Assembly (NCBI GenBank): GCA_031271905.1
Contig: JAISUT010000040.1
Span: forward strand, 1 to 64,000
Direction: 5' to 3'
Source of the DNA: Acidobacteriota bacterium
GTDB taxonomy: Bacteria > Acidobacteriota > UBA6911
DNA: 64,000 nt
Shown here: positions 32,968 to 42,891 of the stretch, piece after piece
How positions within the stretch are numbered: position 1 is the first letter of the stretch
Layout of the letters: every line of letters begins with the position of its first letter
Program-made: the position numbers and the translations under genes
The notes under the pieces: generated by a model
What the model saw: the letters and a program-made list of their open reading frames with translations, nothing else
Told to the model about the DNA's origin: nothing
The model's database searches: none

Positions 32968-33561
32968 ATGCATGACAAGGCGAGTGCGGGGCCGGGCCCG
33001 GCGGAGGGGTTGCGGACGTTGAAGGAAGGCAATAAGCGTTATGCCGAGGGTTTGGCGGCGCATCCGCGCCAGAGCGTCGCGCGGAGGAAGGAATTGACGT
33101 CCGGGCAGCATCCGCTGGCGGTCGTGGTCGCCTGCTCAGACTCCCGCGCGCCGGTGGAGCTGCTCTTCGACTGCGGAATCGGCGACCTGTTCGTCATCCG
33201 CACGGCGGGGCACATGCTGGACGAGGCGGCGCTGGCGAGCGCCCAGTACGCGGTCGAACACTTGGGGACGCGCCTGGTCGTCGTCTTGGGCCACACCGGC
33301 TGCGGCGCGGTGCAGTCCGTGGTGGATGGCGCCGCCGCCGACGGGCATCTGGGGGCTGCGCTCGGGAAGCTCGATGCGATCATCCCAGCCGCCGCCGCGA
33401 GGGCGGGCGCGGGGGGAGACCTCGCGGCTGCGGCCGTCGATGTGAACGTCGAGAACGCCGTGGCGACCATTCAGTCGCTCCCTTGGGCGTCGGGCGCGGA
33501 TGTCACGGTGGTCGGGATGCGTTACGACCTGCACAGCGGCATGGTCGAGGAGGTCGGTTGA
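32968..33561 (+). CDS. Beta-class carbonic anhydrase
   Basis: ACSDSRAPVELLFD and GHTGCGAVQ zinc-ligand motifs. Confidence 0.92.
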   Translation: MHDKASAGPGPAEGLRTLKEGNKRYAEGLAAHPRQSVARRKELTSGQHPLAVVVACSDSRAPVELLFDCGIGDLFVIRTAGHMLDEAALASAQYAVEHLGTRLVVVLGHTGCGAVQSVVDGAAADGHLGAALGKLDAIIPAAAARAGAGGDLAAAAVDVNVENAVATIQSLPWASGADVTVVGMRYDLHSGMVEEVG

Positions 33562-33649
33562 GCGGCCGCCACGGCGCGCCGCAGGTTTTTGACGACGGCG
33601 GGTGCGGGGCGGGGAAGGGGGGCGCCGCGCCGCGTCCCGCCCCGCAGGG

Positions 33650-34693
33650 CTATCCGGGCGACCCGCCGCCGTGTTCGTGGACGAAGTCGGCAAGCGCCTT
33701 CACCGCGTCCTCCGGCGTCTCGGGCAACAGCCCATGCCCGAGGTTGAAGACGTGACCCGGCACCCCCCCCGCCTCGTCCAACACCGCCTGCGCCTCCTTC
33801 CGCAACACCTCCCACGGCGCCAGCATGGCGACGGGGTCGAGGTTCCCCTGGATGCCGCGCACCTCCGCGCCGCCGACGGCGCGCCACGCCTCGCTTAACG
33901 AGATGCGCCAATCCGCGCCGATGACGTCGCCCCCCGCCTCCGCCATCAGGGGGAGCAGCCCCGCCGTCGCCGTGCCGAAATGGACGGTGGGGACGCCCTC
34001 TTCCGCGAGCGCCGCGAAAATCCGCCGCGAGTGCGGCAGCACGTAGCGCCGGTAGTCGGACGGGCTCAGGCACCCCACCCAGGAGTCGAACAACTGCACA
34101 GCCTGCGCCCCCGCCCGCACCTGCGCCCGCAGGAATGCGATGACCGTGTCGCAGAGCTTCCCCATGAGTTGATCCCACGCTTCGGGTTCGCGGTACATCA
34201 GTTGCTTGGTGCGCAGGTGGTTGGGCGAGGAGCCGCCTTCGACGGCGTATCCCGCCAAGGTGAAGGGGGCGCCGGCGAAGCCGATGAGCGGCAGCTTGCC
34301 TTCGAGCTCCGCGCGCACCCTCCGCAGGCTTTCCAGCACGAAGCCGAGGTCGCGCTCCGGCTCGGCGACGCGCAGCGCCGCGATGTCGGCGAGGGTGCGC
34401 ACGGGGGCGCGCATGACCGGGCCGCGTTTTTCCTGGAACTCGAAGGCGACGCCCATGCCCTCGAGCGGCAACAGGATGTCGGCGAAGATGATCGCCGCGT
34501 CCAGCGCGAAGGCGCGCACCGGCTGGAGCGTGACCTCGGCGGCCAGGTCGGGGTCTTTGAACATCTCCATCAGCCCATGCCGCTCGCGCACGGCTCGGTA
34601 CGACTTCATGTAACGCCCCGCCTGCCGCATGAACCACACGGGGGGGCGATCGGTCTTTTCGCGGCGGCAGGCTTTCAGGAATCGGTCGTTCAT
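33650..34693 (-). CDS. hemE: Uroporphyrinogen decarboxylase
   Basis: PPVWFMRQAGRYMKSYRAVRE, GFAGAPFTLAGYAVEG, NLGHGLLPETP. Confidence 0.95.
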   Translation of the reverse strand: MNDRFLKACRREKTDRPPVWFMRQAGRYMKSYRAVRERHGLMEMFKDPDLAAEVTLQPVRAFALDAAIIFADILLPLEGMGVAFEFQEKRGPVMRAPVRTLADIAALRVAEPERDLGFVLESLRRVRAELEGKLPLIGFAGAPFTLAGYAVEGGSSPNHLRTKQLMYREPEAWDQLMGKLCDTVIAFLRAQVRAGAQAVQLFDSWVGCLSPSDYRRYVLPHSRRIFAALAEEGVPTVHFGTATAGLLPLMAEAGGDVIGADWRISLSEAWRAVGGAEVRGIQGNLDPVAMLAPWEVLRKEAQAVLDEAGGVPGHVFNLGHGLLPETPEDAVKALADFVHEHGGGSPG

Positions 34694-34883
34694 AGTTGGC
34701 GGCTCGCAGTCAGGTGTTTTCCAATTGCTCCGTTGCCGGAGGCGACCGGGCATTCTACCAGACCGGCTGGCGACCGCCCTAACCATAAAAGAGGTGATGG
34801 CGGAAAATGCCGGCGTCCCGCCACACCCCTCCCATCCTTTGGCGACCGTCTTTTTTGCGCGACTCCTTGCCTGGTGGGCGCCC

Positions 34884-34912
34884 TTGACTCGACGGGGGGG
34901 CGCGCCTATAAT
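34884..34912 (+). promoter_or_regulatory. Sigma70-type promoter upstream of deacetylase-caspase gene
   Basis: TTGACT - 17 nt - TATAAT. Confidence 0.7.
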
Positions 34913-34983
34913 TTTGGAGGTTTGGAAATAATTGCAAACAAATGATTTGCAGTATAAATGACTCGTAGGCGGCAGGGAGGGGC

Positions 34984-37725
34984 ATGTCAAGGAAGAAAGC
35001 TGTTCTCGTCGCGCTGGCGGCGGTCGTCGTCGCAGGCGCTGTCATTTGGGCGCTCAAGGGAGCCGGGTTCCCCGGACACGGCAAAACCCTGTCGGGCATG
35101 GCGTCGTCGCGGGAGGCCGAAGGCCGCGCCGAGCTGGGCGCGTTCCTCGACCGCTACCGGAAGGTGATCGTCCTGCTCGCCGACGAGCGGGAGCAGCCGG
35201 ATGCCGACCGGCGGGCCTCCGACACCGTCGCCCGCATGTTGTTCCACGAGAACTTGGACTTGGCGGAGAAGTTGCAAGGGCGCGTCGCCGCAGCGCTCGC
35301 CGCGAAGGATCTCGGCGTCACGGAGCGCTACGCCGTCTTGGATGGATGGCTGAACTACATCGAGTCCGACGGGGAGCTTTATGACGCAGACCGTCTGGCG
35401 TTCCGGGAGTTCCTGTCGGCGATGCAATCCGGCGTCGCGACCGACAGCTCGTTGACCGCCGTCAAATTCCACAAGCGCCTCACCGAGGATCTGGAGGCGC
35501 TCGACGAGATCCAGCGCAACTACGACAAGGAGGTCTCCGCTATCTTCAGCCGCTTTGAGACGCGCGCCATCCCCCTGAAGCGGGAGCGCTGGGACGACTA
35601 CGTCAGCCACCTGAGGCGAAAATATTCCCGCGAGCGGATACTCAAAGACTACGGCGTGATCGTCCCCTACCCGGAGCCCGAGTCGCCCTCCGGGGGTGCG
35701 CAGAGCCCGGAGAGCCCCGCAGGCGGGACGCCCCCGCAGAAGGCGCCGGAGAGGTTCTCGGGCCGCGAGCTGCCGGCGGGGACGGTGGCGCTCACTTTCG
35801 ACGACGGCCCGCACGCGAAATACACGGCGGAGATCACCGCCATTTTGAAGCAGTACGAGGTTCCGGCGGTGTTTTTCCAAGTCGGACGCAACCTGGGCGC
35901 CGTGGACGCGGACGGGAAGGTCACGCTCCGCAAAAGCGCCGAGATCAGCCGCCAACTGGAGAAAGCCGGCTTCGTGCTCGGCAACCACAGCTATTCGCAC
36001 GCCCAGCTCTCCAAGGCGACCGACGACGCCTTGAAGTCCGAGATATTGGACACCGACGCGCTGCTGCGGGCGATCGACAGCCGGCGCGCGCCGCTGTTCC
36101 GCTTCCCCTACGGCGCTTACAACGCGCAGGCGATGCGCACCATCTCCGACGCGCATCTGAAGTCGGTGCTGTGGAACATCGACTCCCTGGACTGGGCGGA
36201 TCCCGTCCCGCGCTCCATCGCCGACCGGGTGATGCGCACGCTGGAGAAGGAGAAGCGCGGCATCATCCTCTTCCATGACATCCATGAGCGCACCATCTCC
36301 GCGCTGCCGTTGGTGCTCGACCGCCTGGTCGCCGAAGGCTATCGCTTCGCGGCGTGGGACGGCGCCACATTCAAGGCGGACGAGGCGGCGGCGCCGACGC
36401 TCAACCGCGCGGGCATCGGCGGCGACGTCGGCGACGGGTGGGCGCTCCTGGTCGGCATCGACGGCTACGCGAAGTGGCCCAAGCTGCAATACGCGACGCG
36501 CGACGCGGAGGCGGTGCGGCGGTTCCTGGTCGAGGAGGCGGGCTTTGCGCCGGAGAGGATCGTCAGCTTGAAGGACGAGGAGGCGACGCGCGACGGCATC
36601 CTCACCGCGTTCCACAAGCGGTTCGTCGAAGGGGGCGTCAAGCCCGACGACCGGATCTTCGTCTTCTTCGCCGGCCACGGCGCGACGCGCCAGTTGAGTT
36701 CGGGGCGCAAACTGGGCTACATCGTCCCCGTCGATTCCAACCCCGCCGACTTCTCCGTGGACGCCATCCCGATGACGGAGTTGCAGAACATCGCCGAGAG
36801 CCTGCCCGCCAAGCATGTGCTGTTCGTGATGGACGCCTGCTACAGCGGGCTGGGGCTGACCCGGGGCGTCAGCTCGGCGACGTTCCTGCGCGAGAACGCC
36901 AAGCGCGTGGGGCGGCAGATGCTGACCGCCGGCGGCAGCGACCAACTGGTGGCGGACGGCGGGCCGGGCGGCCACTCGATATTCACCTGGGCGCTGCTCC
37001 AAGGGCTGTCGGGCAAGGCCGACCTCAACAACGACAGCTTCATCACCGCCACGGAGCTGGCTGCGTACATCGTCCCGGCGGTCTCCAGCGTGTCCCCGCA
37101 GACTCCGGCGTTCGGCAGCCTGCCGGGCTCCGAGGGCGGGGAGTTCGTGTTCGCGCTGGCAGGGGGGACGGAGTTCCTGAGCGGGCAGAGCGAGCAGTTG
37201 TCCAGCGCCGAGATCGCGTTGAACGGCAGGCTGGACGCGCCGCTCGCCGAAGCGGCGGCGGCGTCCGGCGCACCGGGCGGGGAGTCGGCGCCGCTCGCGC
37301 CGATCACCATCACGGATCTGCAAGGGGAGGCGCGGCAAATCGTCGTCCCCCCGCCCGTCAAGCTCTCGCCGCGCCAATTGGCGCAGCGCGCCAACGACCG
37401 GGGCTTGCAGCTCTACCGGGAGAAGCAGTACGCGGCGGCGGCGGCGGAGTTCGCCGAGGCGTTGAAGCTGCGGCCGGACTTCGCCCTGGCCGCCAACAAC
37501 CTGGGCTTCGTCTACTACAGGCAGGACAAGTTCGCCGAGGCGGCGCGCTGGTTCGAGAACGCGATCAAGATGGATCCTTCGCGCGCGGTCGCCTACCTGA
37601 ACGCGGGGGACGCCTACGACCGCATGGGCGAGAAGGCGAAGGCGGTCGGCGCCTATAAGATGTACTTGGAGCTGGCGCCCACGGGTCCGGCTGCGGCCCA
37701 CGTCAAACGGCAGCTCGACAAGTGA
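34984..37725 (+). CDS. Membrane-anchored polysaccharide deacetylase (NodB) - caspase (C14) - TPR multidomain protein
   Basis: N-terminal TM segment; NodB motifs TFDDGP, NHSYSH, RFPYG, ILFHD; caspase FFAGHG and DACYSG; C-terminal TPRs (LQLYREKQYAAAAAEFAEALKLRPDFALAANNLGFVYYRQDKFAEAARWFENAIKMDPS). Confidence 0.93.
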   Translation: MSRKKAVLVALAAVVVAGAVIWALKGAGFPGHGKTLSGMASSREAEGRAELGAFLDRYRKVIVLLADEREQPDADRRASDTVARMLFHENLDLAEKLQGRVAAALAAKDLGVTERYAVLDGWLNYIESDGELYDADRLAFREFLSAMQSGVATDSSLTAVKFHKRLTEDLEALDEIQRNYDKEVSAIFSRFETRAIPLKRERWDDYVSHLRRKYSRERILKDYGVIVPYPEPESPSGGAQSPESPAGGTPPQKAPERFSGRELPAGTVALTFDDGPHAKYTAEITAILKQYEVPAVFFQVGRNLGAVDADGKVTLRKSAEISRQLEKAGFVLGNHSYSHAQLSKATDDALKSEILDTDALLRAIDSRRAPLFRFPYGAYNAQAMRTISDAHLKSVLWNIDSLDWADPVPRSIADRVMRTLEKEKRGIILFHDIHERTISALPLVLDRLVAEGYRFAAWDGATFKADEAAAPTLNRAGIGGDVGDGWALLVGIDGYAKWPKLQYATRDAEAVRRFLVEEAGFAPERIVSLKDEEATRDGILTAFHKRFVEGGVKPDDRIFVFFAGHGATRQLSSGRKLGYIVPVDSNPADFSVDAIPMTELQNIAESLPAKHVLFVMDACYSGLGLTRGVSSATFLRENAKRVGRQMLTAGGSDQLVADGGPGGHSIFTWALLQGLSGKADLNNDSFITATELAAYIVPAVSSVSPQTPAFGSLPGSEGGEFVFALAGGTEFLSGQSEQLSSAEIALNGRLDAPLAEAAAASGAPGGESAPLAPITITDLQGEARQIVVPPPVKLSPRQLAQRANDRGLQLYREKQYAAAAAEFAEALKLRPDFALAANNLGFVYYRQDKFAEAARWFENAIKMDPSRAVAYLNAGDAYDRMGEKAKAVGAYKMYLELAPTGPAAAHVKRQLDK

Positions 37726-37730
37726 CTCTG

Positions 37731-37856
37731 GGGACCCCTGAAAAACCCCGGACGCCGCGTTGCGCCTTGGCCGGAAATGCTCATTCGCCTCAGCGAACCC
37801 CGCTTTTCGACCTGCGGCGACGCCTTGTCTGCGAGGTTTTTAAAGGCTCCCCTGTG
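37731..37856. repeat. Dispersed palindromic repeat, copy G (long type), between caspase gene and cas2
   Basis: ggggacccctgaaaaaccccggacgccgcgttgcgccttgg ... ccgcttttcgacctgcggcgacgccttgtctgcgaggtttttaaaggctcccc; right half nearly identical to copy D. Confidence 0.85.
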
Positions 37857-37902
37857 TTTAAAACGAACCGCTTCGGCGACGTCTTGCCGATATGACCTCC
37901 GT

Positions 37903-38193
37903 ATGCGAACGACGTACCTGGTCTGCTATGACGTGTCGGATGAAAAACGCCTTCGTTGCGTCTATAAGGCGATGCGCGGCTATGGCGACCATTTGCAATT
38001 TTCCATTTTCGAGTGCCAGTTCACGGCGGAGGACTTGGCGCGTTGCCGTGCCGACCTCGACGGCATCATCGACCACAAGGCCGACCAGGTGATATTCGTG
38101 AACCTGGGATCGGCCGAGGGGCGGGGCGACAGGGTGATCACGGCGTTGGGCAAGCCTTACGTGCGCTTGGACAGCCCCTGCATCGTGGTGTGA
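37903..38193 (+). CDS. cas2: CRISPR-associated protein Cas2
   Basis: MRTTYLVCYDVSDEKRLRCVYKAMRGYGDHLQFSIFECQFT, ferredoxin-fold Cas2, 96 aa. Confidence 0.93.
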   Translation: MRTTYLVCYDVSDEKRLRCVYKAMRGYGDHLQFSIFECQFTAEDLARCRADLDGIIDHKADQVIFVNLGSAEGRGDRVITALGKPYVRLDSPCIVV

Positions 38194-38274
38194 ACCGAGC
38201 GGGTGTTTTCGCCTGGGAAGCCAAGCTGGCTGCGAATCCGGTTGGACGATCCCGCTGCGCGAGAGGATGCTTCC

Positions 38275-40113
38275 ATGGAAACTACAGGAGCGGCGGAATC
38301 GGCAGAAGCGGTTGCAACGACCCTCGTCCGCGAGATCCGCGAGGGCGCGCCGCACGAAACGCGGCATTCCGACCTCCCTGAATATATCCCGGCGCGGATG
38401 TTGAACGAATTCGCCTATTGCCCCCGCGTCTTTTTCTACGAGTGGGTGGAGGGCGTATTCAAGGAAAACGCGGACATCGTCGAAGGCTTGCATCAGCATA
38501 GGCGCGTTGACAGGGGCCCGACCCCCCTGCCCGCGCCAGGGGATCTGGCGGACGAGACCATGCGGTCGCGTTCCATCACCATGTCCAGCGACCGCCATGG
38601 CGTCATCGCCCGCATGGATCTGATCGAGGTGGGCGGCGGGGCGGCGACACCCGTGGACTACAAGCACGGCGAGCCCAAAAAGACGGACGACGGTCTGGAG
38701 ACATGGCCGTCCGACAGAATGCAACTGGCCGTCCAGGGCCTGATCCTCCGCGACAACGGATACCGTTGCGAGGAGGGGCTGATCTATTACATGAAAACCC
38801 GCCAACGGGTGCGCGTGCGGTTCGACGACGCCTTGATGGAGGAAACGCTACAGTCCATCCGGGCGGCGCGTGCGGTCGCGGCGGGCGAAGCCATCCCTCC
38901 CCCGCTCGAGGATTCGCCCAAGTGCCCGGGGTGCTCGCTCGTCGGCATCTGCCTGCCGGACGAGACGGTCAAATTGACCGCCGCGCCCCCGCCGGGGGAA
39001 ACCTCGCGCGGGATGATCCAGTTGTCGCTTTGGGCGGAGCCGCCGGCGGTGACGCCGCCCGAGCAACCGGTCCGTCGGCTGATCACGCCCCGCGACGAAT
39101 TGAAGCCGGTCTACCTGAACACGCACGGCCTGCGCGTGGGCAAGTCCGGCGGCGTGTTGCAGGTGCGGGAAAAGGACGCGCTCCGGAAGGAGATACGCAT
39201 CGGCGAGATTTCGCAGTTGAACCTGCTCGGAAACATCCAAGTCACGACGCAGGCCGTCCAGGCGCTGTGCCAGGAAGACATCCCCATCTGCTACTTTTCG
39301 CAAGGAGGATGGTTTTACGGCATCACCGCCGGGATGAACACCAAGAACGTATTCCTGCGCAAGACGCAGTACCGGCTTGCGGACGACGCCTGGTTCCCGC
39401 TTTCCGTGGCGCGGAAGCTGGTGGCGGGCAAGATCAAGAACCAGCGGACGATGTTGCAACGCAACCATGTGGAGCCGCGCACGCTGGTGTTGCGGCAAAT
39501 GAAACGCATGGCCGAGAAGGCGGCGTCTGCGGCAAGCGTCGAAGAGCTCCTCGGCATGGAAGGCCATGCCGCCAGGTTGTATTTCGGCGAATTCTCGGGC
39601 ATGGTCCGGGGCGACGGGGGCGACAAGGCGTCCGACCGGTTCAAGTTCGATTTCTCCCATCGAAACCGCCGCCCCCCCAAGGACGCGGTCAACGCGCTCC
39701 TGTCCTATGCCTACAGCCTGCTTGCCAAGGATTGCACCGTCGCGTGCTATTCCGTGGGGTTCGACCCCATGCTGGGGTTTTACCACCAGCCCCGGTTCGG
39801 CCGCCCCGCGCTGGCGCTCGATTTGATGGAGCCGTTCCGCCCGCTCATCGCCGAATCGGTGGTCTTGTCCGCCATCAACAACCGCATGGTGCAGCCGTGC
39901 GATTTCGTCTCGGCGGGGCAGGCCGTGGCGTTGACGGCGGGCGGGCGCAAGGGTTTGTTGCATGCCTACGAACTTCGCATGGACGCCTTGGTGACGCACC
40001 CGGAGTTCGACTACCGCGTCAGCTACCGGCGCATGCTGGAGATTCAGGCGCGGTTGCTGGCGCGGTATCTCCAGGGCGAGATCCGGTCGTATCCCGTCTT
40101 CGTCACGCGGTGA
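38275..40113 (+). CDS. cas4-cas1: Cas4-Cas1 fusion
   Basis: Cas4 part: FAYCPRVFFYEWVEG, PVDYKHGEP, DRMQLAVQGLIL, CPGCSLVGIC. Cas1 part: YLNTHGLRVGKSGGVLQV, EGHAARLYFGEFS, GFYHQPRFGRPALALDLMEPFRPLI. Confidence 0.95.
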   Translation: METTGAAESAEAVATTLVREIREGAPHETRHSDLPEYIPARMLNEFAYCPRVFFYEWVEGVFKENADIVEGLHQHRRVDRGPTPLPAPGDLADETMRSRSITMSSDRHGVIARMDLIEVGGGAATPVDYKHGEPKKTDDGLETWPSDRMQLAVQGLILRDNGYRCEEGLIYYMKTRQRVRVRFDDALMEETLQSIRAARAVAAGEAIPPPLEDSPKCPGCSLVGICLPDETVKLTAAPPPGETSRGMIQLSLWAEPPAVTPPEQPVRRLITPRDELKPVYLNTHGLRVGKSGGVLQVREKDALRKEIRIGEISQLNLLGNIQVTTQAVQALCQEDIPICYFSQGGWFYGITAGMNTKNVFLRKTQYRLADDAWFPLSVARKLVAGKIKNQRTMLQRNHVEPRTLVLRQMKRMAEKAASAASVEELLGMEGHAARLYFGEFSGMVRGDGGDKASDRFKFDFSHRNRRPPKDAVNALLSYAYSLLAKDCTVACYSVGFDPMLGFYHQPRFGRPALALDLMEPFRPLIAESVVLSAINNRMVQPCDFVSAGQAVALTAGGRKGLLHAYELRMDALVTHPEFDYRVSYRRMLEIQARLLARYLQGEIRSYPVFVTR

Positions 40114-40156
40114 TGCGCCCGTGTCGCGGCCATGCGCCGCAGGGCGCCGCGACGGC

Positions 40157-41092
40157 CTACTTGCAGACGGCTTCGTCGGGCCAGCCCATGTCCTTGCTGC
40201 CCGCGCCGATGACCGCTTGGATCAAGTCCACCTTGCCGTTTCTCATGCGGAACATGTGGAAGTCCGGCAACCCGCCGGCGAAATGCACATACGCCACCAC
40301 CGTCCCCGCCTCCACGTCCACCAGGAAACGCCGCTTGCCATGGGTCTTGATGACCAGGCCCTTGGGTGAACAGTCGTGCGCCGTCATCATGATGGTGCTG
40401 TCCGGGGAGCCTGCCGTGGTCTGGAAGCCGTTCTCCCAGCGGTCGCAGGGGAAGGCGAAGGGGGTGTGGACCTCGGGCTCCTCCACGAACATGTCGTAAT
40501 AGTCGTCGGCGGCGGCGATCATGGCGAGGCGGCTGCTGCGCTCGGCGGCGGGGATGACGCTCTCCCAGTCCTGATCCTTGGTCGCGAGGACGCCCTGCGC
40601 GTTGAAGGCGAACTCGGTCTCGCGGGCGACGAACGACTCGATCTCGGATATCTTCCCGTCATCGACCTTGAGCCGGACGCCGTACAGGATGGGGCGCACG
40701 ACCCCCTCGGCCGGAGGCTTGGCGGCGATGTCCATGCCCAGGCCGCCCTTGGGCGCGGGGGTCTTGGGGGCTGTGTACTTTTCTTCGATGACCACGTTGG
40801 AATGCGTGCCGCACTCGAGGGTGTCGATGAGGTCGCGCTTGAGCACCACCTTGCCGGCGGTCTTCCACAACCCTTCGCCCACCGGCATCGCCACGCCGTT
40901 CTCGGTGAACTTCGCGCCGGACGCCAGCGGCAGCGTCGAGGGGTCGCGGGCCTCGAGCGCCGCGAAATATCTCCCGACCATCGCCTTCAGATCGTCGCGC
41001 TTGCACGCCTCCGCCGCCGGGGCGGAGACCGCCCACAGGCCCGCCCAAAGCGCGACCCCCGCAGCCAAAATCCAAGTGTTCGCTCGTCTCAT
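40157..41092 (-). CDS. Exported protein of unknown function (possibly NTF2-like/DUF8021-like)
   Basis: Signal peptide MRRANTWILAAGVALWAGLWAVSAPAAEA; LKAMVGRYFAALEARDPSTLPLASGAKFTENG. Confidence 0.65.
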   Translation of the reverse strand: MRRANTWILAAGVALWAGLWAVSAPAAEACKRDDLKAMVGRYFAALEARDPSTLPLASGAKFTENGVAMPVGEGLWKTAGKVVLKRDLIDTLECGTHSNVVIEEKYTAPKTPAPKGGLGMDIAAKPPAEGVVRPILYGVRLKVDDGKISEIESFVARETEFAFNAQGVLATKDQDWESVIPAAERSSRLAMIAAADDYYDMFVEEPEVHTPFAFPCDRWENGFQTTAGSPDSTIMMTAHDCSPKGLVIKTHGKRRFLVDVEAGTVVAYVHFAGGLPDFHMFRMRNGKVDLIQAVIGAGSKDMGWPDEAVCK

Positions 41093-41685
41093 GGGGATTC
41101 TCCTCGTAGGAAGGTTGTTTACATCAACGTTCTTAAGCAAAACATTTTCCTTTGCCACTTGTTTGATATTTGAACCGCGCCGCCCACTATACCATAAACC
41201 GACGGGCGTCCGACAGACCGGGCGGGGTTTGTGCGCACCGGGCGGTTCTTTAGGATAGCGGCTGAAATAGCAACGAACTACGGATAAATAATGGCATCCA
41301 TCGGCACCGGGGATGCAATATGCCACCCCGGGGGGAAAATCACCGGATTGATTCGCCGGCTCTCCCCGCTTCCACCATCGCAGGTTCCGATCAGATTTTG
41401 AAAGATCGCCGATGCGATGAAATTTCCATACCAATATTTTTAATCTTGTAGTAGAATCCGCCATGTCAGTTTATTTTTTGACACGTTGTGCGCGGAAGTG
41501 GCGGAGGCGGTATGCACAGACCGACATCTGCCGCTCCTGCGGGCGCATTTTGTCCGGTTCCGCCCATGGCGAGGCCGGAGGAGGAAAGGAGGGGGACAAG
41601 GAAAATGCCGTCGTGCCGCCACAAGGCGGGCGACACATCACATGGTTACATACACGAAGTAAGATTTAGAAAGGGGTCTTACATC

Positions 41686-42429
41686 ATGAGAAAGTACATG
41701 CAGTGGGGCATCGCCCTGTTGCTATGCCTGGGGCTTGTCCAGACCGGGCAGGCGGTGGCAGGCACCTACACGTTCACAGACAACATCTACGAGTTTGCCT
41801 GGAACCCTAACGAAACCGGGAAGAGCGGTATCGAGTCCAACGGTTCAAATCCTCAGATCAACACCATCACAGTCGACTGGGACAGCCAGGGGTATTTGCA
41901 GACGGTCACGGTCACTACAGGGAATAGTTTCTACTATACCAACAACCTGTACATCAACACCGACTATGTGGGGGATCTGAACGTCAACAACAACACCTAC
42001 TTCACCGCGTTGCAGGATTGGGACTGGTACGTCACGACCACTTCCGCGACCAGCAGCACTTTGTATGAAGTGACCTCTGGTTTAGCGGGCAACAGCTATA
42101 CCGACTATTATACGTTTGCCACTTCCGGGCGCAGCGGCCACATCAACGGCATCGACAGTGACTATCTGAATGCCGTGTATAGTCCTTCGAGCTGGGCCAC
42201 CACATCCAATCCGCTGACGTTCGTATACGACTTCTCCAGCTTCAACATCAACCTCGGGTCGCAATTCGTCATCGCCTACACGGAAACGTGCGCCAATGAC
42301 GTGTTTGTGGGTGCGTATGCCACGGGCGTCACGCCTGCGGTTCCCGAGCCTGCCACCCTGTCCCTGTTGGGGCTTGGGATGGTGGGGCTTGCCGTTTGGC
42401 AGTTCCGCCGCGCTTCCAACAAGAAGTAA
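41686..42429 (+). CDS. PEP-CTERM sorting-signal protein 1
   Basis: Signal peptide; C-terminal VPEPATLSLLGLGMVGLAVWQFRRASNKK. Confidence 0.92.
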   Translation: MRKYMQWGIALLLCLGLVQTGQAVAGTYTFTDNIYEFAWNPNETGKSGIESNGSNPQINTITVDWDSQGYLQTVTVTTGNSFYYTNNLYINTDYVGDLNVNNNTYFTALQDWDWYVTTTSATSSTLYEVTSGLAGNSYTDYYTFATSGRSGHINGIDSDYLNAVYSPSSWATTSNPLTFVYDFSSFNINLGSQFVIAYTETCANDVFVGAYATGVTPAVPEPATLSLLGLGMVGLAVWQFRRASNKK

Positions 42430-42450
42430 GCTGGCGGCGTTTTTCATAGG

Positions 42451-42524
42451 AAAGGCAGGGACGCCTGGTCGCGGTCGTCGTCGGGAGACTTTGGGGACGA
42501 CACCCGGCACCCCTGCCTTTTTTT
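42451..42524 (+). terminator. Rho-independent terminator after PEP-CTERM 1
   Basis: AAAGGCAGGG ... CCCTGCCTTTTTTT. Confidence 0.7.
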
Positions 42525-42891
42525 AAACTCCCCCCGAAAACAAGTCGCTGCCGTTTCCCCGTAGGCGCCGCCCGCCCCATCCCCCTCTTTTCCCATCCGT
42601 TTGAGTTTTTTGAGTTTTTTTTGCGGGGAACCCTTTCATTTTCCTAGTGATGTAGTAGAATCATTTCAATTGGTCTCTCAATAGCCGGGTTTTATTAACT
42701 TGGAGTGGGCTGGGCAGGCGGTCTGCCGACTTGTCGCGGAACCCCCGCAATGCGCCTGGCGCCGCCGTATGTCTCGGCCGACGCCTGATCGCGCAAGCAT
42801 GCCTGGGGGCGAGGGGAGCGCGGTTCGGGGCGCCGGCCTTGTGTTTGATCTATATACATAAACGGCCCATGTGGATAAAAAGGAGCTTAAT

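Noticed and set aside
34984-35100. Caspase protein as a cytosolic CRISPR effector
   Set aside because: The N-terminal TM segment and NodB deacetylase domain argue for an envelope location; only genomic proximity supports a link.
37726-40160. CRISPR array expected next to cas genes
   Set aside because: No regularly spaced direct repeats were seen beside cas2/cas4-1 or elsewhere in the window; the 37731-37856 element is a palindromic repeat also found far from cas genes.
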